Shown: positions 1 through 5,189 of the stretch, piece after piece | Layout of the letters: each line of letters begins with the position of its first letter | Position numbering within the stretch: the stretch's first letter is position 1 | Assembly: GCA_017964755.1 (NCBI GenBank) | Contig: JAGCRI010000172.1 | Location: 1 to 5,189, forward strand | Reading direction: 5' to 3' | Source of the DNA: Bacteroidales bacterium | GTDB taxonomy: Bacteria; Bacteroidota; Bacteroidia; Bacteroidales; WCHB1-69 | DNA length: 5,189 bases | Program-made: the position numbers and the translations under genes | The notes under the pieces: model-generated | Database searches by the model: none | Told to the model about the DNA's origin: nothing | The model's input: only the letters and a program-made list of their open reading frames with translations

Positions 1-1716
1 AGGCACATGTTTTACCGTAAGCTTCAGTATAATAACACTATCGCACCCATTGGAAGTTTGCAAATTCTGAACGTACGTATATACATTCGGAAGCGAATCC
101 TTCGTTCTGATTGCGAATCCCATCCCAATATAAACCTCACCATGGCAAACCTCATCATAAAGGGTTAAACTTCTGTTTGGATTTACCGTAAGATTCAAAA
201 TAACAATACTGTCACAACCATATTCTGTCTGTAAAGATTTTTGATATGTATAAGTACCTGGTATTCTGTTTTTTAGCCCTGATATACTAAAATCATATTG
301 GTAATACGCCTCATTTTGGCACACATTATCCACTATTGTAGTCACAGGTGTCGGATTTACAAAAAGATTGAGGGTAACAATGCTATCACAACCTGAAACT
401 GTTTTCAGATTCTGTACATAAACACCTGAGGCAGAGGCATTAAAGCCATGCTGGGAATAGACTTCCCCATAACATATAGTATCAGTATAAGATACATTAA
501 CACCTTCATTCACCGTAAGATTCAATACAGCAATGCTATCGCACCCGTTCTTCGTTTGCAAATATCTGACATACTGATAATTACCCTGCACAGAATCTGT
601 CGTTTTAATTGCAAATTCATGACCTATATATACTTCACCGCGACAAATATCATCATAAAAGACAGAAACAGATGCGGGCGTGACTGTAAGATGCAATGTT
701 GTAACACTGTCGCAACCGTACTTTGTAAGCAATTCGTGAATATAAGTGTAATCACCCGCAGTTGACAATTCACCCGCTGGAATATCAAAACCAAATGAAC
801 TATATGACCTCCCCATACAAATGGTGTCGAAAATAGCTATATCCTTCACACCTGTAACAGTAAGATACAATTCAGAAGTGCTGTCGCAATCACAACCGTT
901 ATTGTTCACATACGAAAGATGTGTATAGGTGTACGTTCCTATTGTCAAATTCTTTGTAGAGAAAGCGAATCCGTTTTCAGCATTATCGTAAACTGTCTCA
1001 TCCTCACAGATATAATCATAAAAAACTGTTTTAATAGGCTTATTAACTGTCAAATACAAATTATAAATGGTATCATTGACAGTCTGTGTATAAAAACTTG
1101 TACCTGAAGGATTATTGTTGTTTTGTATTGAAAATGGGAAATTGATATATGTTCCCACCCCATGACAAATGGTATCAAACATATACACAACCGGCATACT
1201 GTCTTTCACAAAAAGGTCAAGCACCACAGTGCTATCGCAACCTGACATAGTGTAATATTTGTGAGAATAACTATGGAGACCGAAATCCAATGTATCCGTA
1301 GCTACAACAAAGCCATGTCCAATATATAGATCACCTATTATAGCGGTCTCATTATAAACAACCTGAATTGGCCAATCGACTGTCAAAGAAAGTATAACCG
1401 TACTGTCGCAACCTATGGAATTAGTAATTGTTCTTAAATAAGTGTAAGAGCCTGCAACCGAATCGGCGGTGTGGATAACGAAACCATAGTCACAATATGT
1501 CGCGCCATGACACACAGCATCAGAAATGAAAACAGTATCCGTAGCCCCTACCCTAACCTGCAAAATCACAGTGCTGTCGCAACCTGATTTGTTCTGCAAC
1601 GTTCTCTCATATTTGCGCGCCCCAACATTCTGGGTCTCATTTGAAGTAAGTGTGAAACCATAACCGACGTATTGCTCATTACGGCACAAAGTTACATTAA
1701 GCACAGTTGTGTCAAC
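1..1716 (-). repeat. C-terminal run of units U21-U30
   Basis: These ten units are mostly regular: U21, U22 and U25-U30 all carry C1 and C2. U23 and U24 form one cysteine-lacking pair. U24 resembles U13 and U19 (FDTIC-x-G-x-G-x-Y, then NF-x-F), and all three lie exactly 162 bases from the preceding unit, so it looks like another copy of that subtype. U26-U30 are close to the family consensus (for example ICRGEVYIG and ICYGEVY). U28 is short (153-base spacing; GFNASASGVY). The gene continues past base 1; the last visible residues follow the closing strand LKLTV of U30, so at least the next linker is present. Confidence 0.85.
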
Positions 1717-4700
1717 TTTATTCACCGTAAGCCACAGATTCACAATGCTATCACAACCATTATTATTCACAATCTGACGTGACGTAAAGAAGTGTCCCAC
1801 AGACAAAGTGTCTGTATTGACAGTAAAACCATATTTGTAATAGTATATTCCTTTACACACTGTGTCATAAACATTTGCTACTAACGGCTCATCAACCGTT
1901 AGGTGCAATACTGTTGTGCTGTCATCTTGTTTATGAGAATAAACATAATCGCCCGAAGCCAAGCCCGTCACATTCAGATTGAAATCAAAATTCATGTATG
2001 AGCCAAAACCCCGGCAAATAGTATCAAACAAATCAACGACTGGCGGCACACGCTTTACATGAATATGCAAAATGGTGACACTGTCGCAGCCAAGTTTTGT
2101 ATATCCAAGCTGCGAAAAAGTGTAATCGCCTGCGGCAAGTGTGTCAGTTTTCGTGATAAAGCCGTTTGCAGCATAAGAAGCGCCATTTTCAATCGTATCA
2201 TAAATATCAACCGTAATCTCATCTGAAACAGTCAAACGCAGACAAACGACACTGTCGCAACCGTTTTGATCAGAGTAATGACGATAATATGAATATGTTC
2301 CCTGAATAGAGTCGCATGTGCGGACAATAAAATCATTATCGGTGTAAACTCCACAATGACAAATGGTTTCGTAATGATAAACAGTGTTTTTAAGTGGTAA
2401 AACAGTGAGTGACAAATTGTAGATTGTATCTCCGTATATGCTGTTGACTATAGTTGAAAAATGATAGACACCAGCCATGTAATGTCTCGTGTCAAGATTA
2501 AATAATGAGGTTTGATACTCCTCATGATAGCATATTGAGTCTTTTATCACAATATTCACAGGCGAAAGCAGGTAAAGACTTAGTTCTACCACGCTGTCAC
2601 AACCTGAAATTGTAGTCAAATAATTTGTGAAGATATGTGTTTCCAAAGGCTGCAGTGTATCTGTGGCTATCTCAAAACCGGAAGCTGTATAGAAAGTTCC
2701 AACGACAACCGTATCAGATAGAGCCACATTCTTAGGTTCGTTTATCTTCAGATAAAGAATAGTAACCGAGTCGCAACCAGCGGCGGTGACACTTTGAACT
2801 GAAGCTATGTGTGTCCCGACAGCCATTGTATCGGTACGGAAGAAGAACCCGCCCTTATAGTAGATTTCACCCTTGCAAACAGAATCGTATACCACGACTG
2901 TCGCCGCACCCCTCACCGTCAAATGGAGAATTGTAGTGCTGTCGCCTGAAACATGCGTATGAATGTACTCACCTGGCTCAACCCCAGTGACAGAAAATCC
3001 GAAGTCATAGCCGGCATAATAACCGAACCCGCTGCATATTGTATCGTAAATATGCTCCACAACCGGCGTCCTGTTTATATGCAAATGCAGATAAACAACG
3101 CTGTCGCAGCCCTCAGCGGCATAATGGTGTCCTTCAAAGGAATAATCCCCGACCGCAAGTGTGTCACTCAGCTCATTGAAACCGAAACCATAATAATTTG
3201 TGCCATAAACCACCGTATCGTAAACATGTGTCTCAACCGGCTGATTGACAGTCAGCACCAATGTGATAACACTGTCACAACCATTTCCAGCGGGTATCAC
3301 ACGACTGTACTTGTATGTTCCTGGCAATGAGTCAACTGTCCTGACCAAAAAACTGTTCTCAAGGTCAACATAGACACCACCTGAACAAATCTCACCAGAA
3401 ATAAATGTCGTGTCTGGCAGCGGCAAAACAGTCAGTGTCAGTACGAAAGTGCTGTCGCCGTCAATAGTATGCACCGTTTCCGTGAAACCATACGTTCCCG
3501 CCGCAAAGCTGTCGGTAACAATTGAAAACGGCACATTATAATAGCCCTCATTGCTGCAGACGGTGTCACGCCAGACTGTCACATACGGCGGCTCTACAAA
3601 CAGCCGCAAAACAACCGTACTGTCGCACCCATTCACAGTCTGCAAATTCTGATAAAACTGGTGTGTCACAGAAACTGCCAAAGTATCTGTCCATATAGAA
3701 AATCCGTATTTATTGTAAATAGCACCATAAACAACTGATTCTGAGAATATTGTAGTCTTGTTCAAATTAACCGTCAGGGCAAGCGCATAAACACTATCAC
3801 ACCCCGTTCCGAGCGTTTGCAGGCTGTCGTAATAGAGTCCCGCCGCAAAAAGTTTCATGCCATGCCATTCTATAGTGTCGCCATCGCAAATAGTGTCAAA
3901 GCCATCATAATAATAAGATGGTGCCACTGAAACAGCAATACGATACACACTATCGCACAAATGAAAGGAGACAAGACTGTCATAATAGAGACCTTCAGCA
4001 TTCAGATCTTGTCCGTGCCAGCTGTAAATCTCATTAGGACAAATAATTACACTATCCTCAAAATAACTGCTATAATAAATTGTCAAATGCAGGTTCACAA
4101 TACTGTCGCAGCCCGCCGCATTTGTCAACGTATCAGAATAAATTCCTGATAATGAATAGGTTTCATTCCGCAAACTCCAAAAATATGAATTGCACGAAGT
4201 GTCAAAAATATCTGTTATTGTCGGCTGCTTCACGAACAGATGCAAAATCACCATACTGTCACAACCTGACCCAGTTTCAACAATCTGATAATCATCATAT
4301 TGATTATAATAAATTTCAGAGCTGTTTATGTTAAAACCATAACTACTATAATAATCACCACGGCAAATAGTATCAAAAAGCGTGCAATTCGGACTATTTT
4401 GCACATATAAATATAATGTATATAAAGTATCTCCGCCTATCCGCTGATACTCGTACGAGGCAAACGGCTCCAAAAAATGTGTCTCTCCAATGTCGAAACC
4501 TTTAGCACTATAATTGGGGGTTCCGTAACAAAGCGAATCGCGCAACGTGTCAGGTTGAAGCACTACCAGATTCAATGTAACAATACTGTCGCAATCCAAA
4601 AAACTTGTTTCTGTCTTATAATATGTGTACAAGCCACAAACAGAATCAGCTGTTGCAATATCAAAACCATTTTTAAAATAAATATTCCCTCTTACAATTG

Positions 4701-5189
4701 TATCATATAAAGTAGTATCTGAAAGCGATTTAACATAAAGATTCAGAACATAAAAAGTATCATTTTCGACTCTATTATATTCATAAAAAGAATCAGCTGA
4801 AAGAGTATCAGTATTAAGAATCCCAAAGCCATTGCCAATATACGAAACTGTGTTGAAACAAATTGAATCATATAATGTATCTGGCTGCAATACAACAAGT
4901 TGAATAAAAACAAGACTATCACAGCCAACACTATTTGAAAGAGTATCATACAAAGTATAATGACCTGCATTCACAATTGTATCGACATAAAAGCCATAAT
5001 TCTGATAAATATCACCAAGAATAATCGTATCGGCAAGTGTTGTGTATGAAATAGGCTTCACATACAAGAAAAGATAATGAGCAGCAGTATTGTCGCGTTT
5101 TTCGAAGACGTACGTCTTTGCAGGTGTCATCGTATCAATCTCCGAAACAGAAAACCAAGATTTCTCATACATTTCTGAATTCACACAGA
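1..5189 (-). CDS. Interior of a giant GCDS-repeat surface protein (partial, both ends open)
   Basis: This is an uninterrupted reading frame of 1,729 codons with no stop, running from base 5187 down to base 1. It is translated throughout as one repeat family, with ends such as NGCDST-VV-L-x-L-TV. No enzyme motif, membrane segment or signal peptide is visible. Tyr, Thr, Val, Asp and Ser are abundant. The family resemblance is to giant repeat proteins of Bacteroidota, usually secreted and surface-attached, often by T9SS; an adhesive or scaffolding role outside the cell is inference. The first in-frame Met (5170-5172) lies inside a repeat unit and has no visible ribosome site, so it is not taken as a start. 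All 31 GCDS-equivalent positions are in the same frame and all spacings are multiples of three, so no frameshift or decay is seen. Confidence in the gene is high; its exact function is unknown. Confidence 0.95.
850..1038 (-). repeat. Unit U25, longest unit, with a CDCDS motif
   Basis: At 189 bases (63 residues) this is the longest unit in the window. It carries a few inserted residues after C1 (ICEDETVYDNAENGF) and a doubled Cys-Asp in NNNGCDCDST (codons 883-894). The two CD codon pairs are TGT-GAT and TGC-GAC, so if this was a six-base tandem duplication it has since diverged at third positions. The unit follows the cysteine-lacking U24. Confidence 0.8.
1717..3762 (-). repeat. Six-unit super-repeat, two copies (U9-U14 and U15-U20)
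   Basis: U9-U14 (2737-3762) and U15-U20 (1717-2736) line up at offsets of 1,026, 1,026, 1,020, 1,020, 1,020 and 1,020 bases between equivalent units. Specific shared features: U10 and U16 both end LTVLPL; U11 and U17 share GVY, F-[LI]-VRT-x-DS and GTY-x-Y; U12 and U18 end LHLHINR and LHIHVKR; U13 and U19 share DTIC-x-GFG and DST-T-[IV]-LHLTV; U14 and U20 share VCKG, YYK and GF. Within each block the cysteine pattern repeats every three units: C1 missing, then C2 missing, then a normal unit. So the hierarchy is unit (~56 residues), triplet (~170) and sextet (~340), consistent with successive duplications. Confidence 0.85.
2221..2394 (-). repeat. Unit U17, with three extra cysteines
   Basis: Beside C1 (2359-2361) and C2 of NGCDS (2257-2259), this unit has Cys at 2353-2355 (ICHCG), 2314-2316 (RTCDS) and 2242-2244 (VVCLR), five in 58 residues against the usual two. 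Its counterpart U11, 1,020 bases away, has Gly and Val at the equivalents of the first two (CSGG, RTVDS), so the extra cysteines arose after that duplication or were lost in U11. Three extra cysteines cannot all pair with one another. Confidence 0.85.
3763..4395 (-). repeat. Units U5-U8, including three short units
   Basis: U5 is a full-length unit with both cysteines plus an extra one at 4384-4386 in the linker (PNC). U6, U7 and U8 are short, about 51-52 residues (153-156 bases), and lack the GF...TDTL stretch. U7 and U8 share WHG, then GLYYDSL, then CDSVY, which is close to the compact form of this repeat seen in other Bacteroidota proteins. The U7 C2 motif is LCDS. All four units keep both C1 and C2. 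They separate the two-unit super-repeats from the six-unit super-repeats. Confidence 0.8.
4396..5058 (-). repeat. Two-unit super-repeat, two copies (U1-U2 and U3-U4)
   Basis: U1-U2 (4726-5058) and U3-U4 (4396-4725) correspond at a constant offset of 330 bases (4918 to 4588, and 4759 to 4429). Shared landmarks are DTI[IV]-x-G at the start of the first unit of each pair, the junction VVLQPDTL[YR]DS between the units of each pair, and a GCDS-less second unit closing in LYV. In both pairs the first unit lacks the C1 cysteine and the second lacks the C2 cysteine. U3 has an extra Cys at 4636-4638 (SVCGLY), and its C2 motif is DCDS rather than GCDS. The stretch is AT-rich: hand counts of the lines at 4681, 4741 and 4861 give 16, 15 and 17 G+C per 60 bases. 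Confidence 0.8.
5060..5189 (-). repeat. Partial unit U0
   Basis: The first visible codon of this unit (5185-5187) is Cys, which by position is its C1. The region upstream of it lies outside the window. The C2 site is Arg (5095-5097) in the context KRDNT, so this unit lacks the second cysteine. It closes with the strand LFLYV followed by the linker KP. Its YLFLYVK end resembles the U2 end NLYVK, 333 bases away, so U0 may belong to the same two-unit series as U1-U4. Confidence 0.8.

Larger units (their letters stand above)
1075..5022 (-). other. Seven paired cysteine losses (C1 of unit n with C2 of unit n+1)
   Basis: The codons that replace the C1 cysteine, each followed by the replaced C2 codon of the next unit, are: U1 5020-5022 Ile / U2 4762-4764 Asn; U3 4693-4695 Val / U4 4432-4434 Gly; U9 3730-3732 Val / U10 3457-3459 Gly; U12 3208-3210 Val / U13 2944-2946 Gly; U15 2704-2706 Val / U16 2431-2433 Gly; U18 2188-2190 Glu / U19 1924-1926 Asp; U23 1339-1341 Ile / U24 1075-1077 Asn. 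C1 becomes mostly Val or Ile; C2 becomes Gly, Asn or Asp, as at a tight turn. The Gly after C1 and the Asp-[Ser/Thr] after C2 are kept. The substitutions are read directly; the disulfide meaning is inference. Confidence 0.85.
1..5189 (-). repeat. Array of 31 tandem ~56-residue units (U0-U30)
   Basis: The Asp codon of the GCDS-equivalent motif marks each unit. Its low coordinates from U0 to U30 are 5092, 4918, 4759, 4588, 4429, 4258, 4105, 3952, 3796, 3622, 3454, 3274, 3103, 2941, 2770, 2596, 2428, 2254, 2083, 1921, 1750, 1576, 1405, 1234, 1072, 883, 709, 538, 385, 211 and 40. Spacing is 153-189 bases, mean about 168. Each unit has a linker, a strand ending in D-[TS]-[IV]-C (C1), G two residues later, a Tyr, often GF and TDTL, then G-x-Y-x-Y, GCDS (C2), and a closing strand L-x-L-T-V. 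In a typical unit C1 is 35 residues before its own C2. The units are too diverged in DNA to look like simple satellite repeats; the conservation is in the protein. Confidence 0.95.

Noticed and set aside
448..765. Plus-strand open frame of 105 codons
   Set aside because: It lies opposite the repeat-protein frame, and its sequence is the antisense of units U26-U28; there is no family resemblance.
2953..3330. Plus-strand open frame of 125 codons
   Set aside because: It is antisense to U11-U14. The opposite strand shows regular, conserved repeat units, so this frame is a by-product.
3961..4710. Three short plus-strand frames (3961-4149, 4080-4334, 4477-4710)
   Set aside because: They overlap each other or the repeat gene in antisense, and their recurring Asn-Thr-Val strings are mirror images of the GCDS codons.
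4743..4970. Minus-strand frame of 75 codons, hydrophobic and membrane-like
   Set aside because: It is out of frame with the repeat gene and covers U1-U3. The hydrophobicity comes from reading AT-rich Asp/Thr/Tyr codons in a shifted frame.
5170..5172. In-frame Met as a possible start of the protein
   Set aside because: It sits inside unit U0, after its Cys, with no ribosome binding site visible, and the frame stays open upstream to the window edge.
1..5189. Possible CRISPR array or satellite DNA, because of the ~170-base periodicity
   Set aside because: The repeats are diverged in DNA and vary in length only by multiples of three; conservation is at the protein level.
1..5189. Possible pseudogene
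   Set aside because: There are no stops in 1,729 codons, and all 31 unit landmarks are in one frame.

Overview
The whole window is the inside of one very large protein gene on the minus strand. The minus-strand frame whose codons sit on + triplets 1-3, 4-6 and so on to 5185-5187 has no stop codon in all 1,729 codons (every + triplet of that frame was checked for tta, cta and tca). The gene enters at base 5189 (N-terminal side) and leaves at base 1 (C-terminal side), so neither its start nor its stop is in view. There is no intergenic DNA, RNA gene, promoter, terminator or mobile element here.

The protein is a tandem array of 31 units (called U0 to U30 here, N- to C-terminal; U0 is partial), each about 51-63 residues, mean 56. 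A typical unit reads: a linker, a strand ending in DTIC (site C1), x-G-x-x-Y, a GF plus TDTL stretch, G-x-Y-x-Y, NGCDS (site C2), then a closing V-x-L-x-L-T-V strand. Such GCDS...LxLTV arrays are typical of giant secreted surface proteins of Bacteroidota (Bacteroidia), many of which leave the cell by the type IX secretion system (T9SS). That assignment rests on family resemblance. The signal peptide and C-terminal sorting domain that would confirm it lie outside the window.

Region by region, from the N-terminal side: 5060-5189 is the partial unit U0. 4396-5058 holds two copies of a two-unit block. 3763-4395 holds U5-U8, three of which are short and lack the GF/TDTL stretch. 1717-3762 holds two copies of a six-unit block with about 1,020-base periodicity, each built from two three-unit modules. 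1-1716 holds U21-U30, mostly regular two-cysteine units.

The most notable signal is in the cysteines. Seven units lack the C1 cysteine, and in all seven cases it is the next unit that lacks the C2 cysteine. No other unit in U1-U30 lacks either one. This fits a chain of disulfides linking C1 of unit n to C2 of unit n+1, an interleaved staple ladder rather than one bond inside each repeat. The array also holds about 76 matches to the Bacteroidota O-glycosylation motif D-[ST]-[AILMTV].
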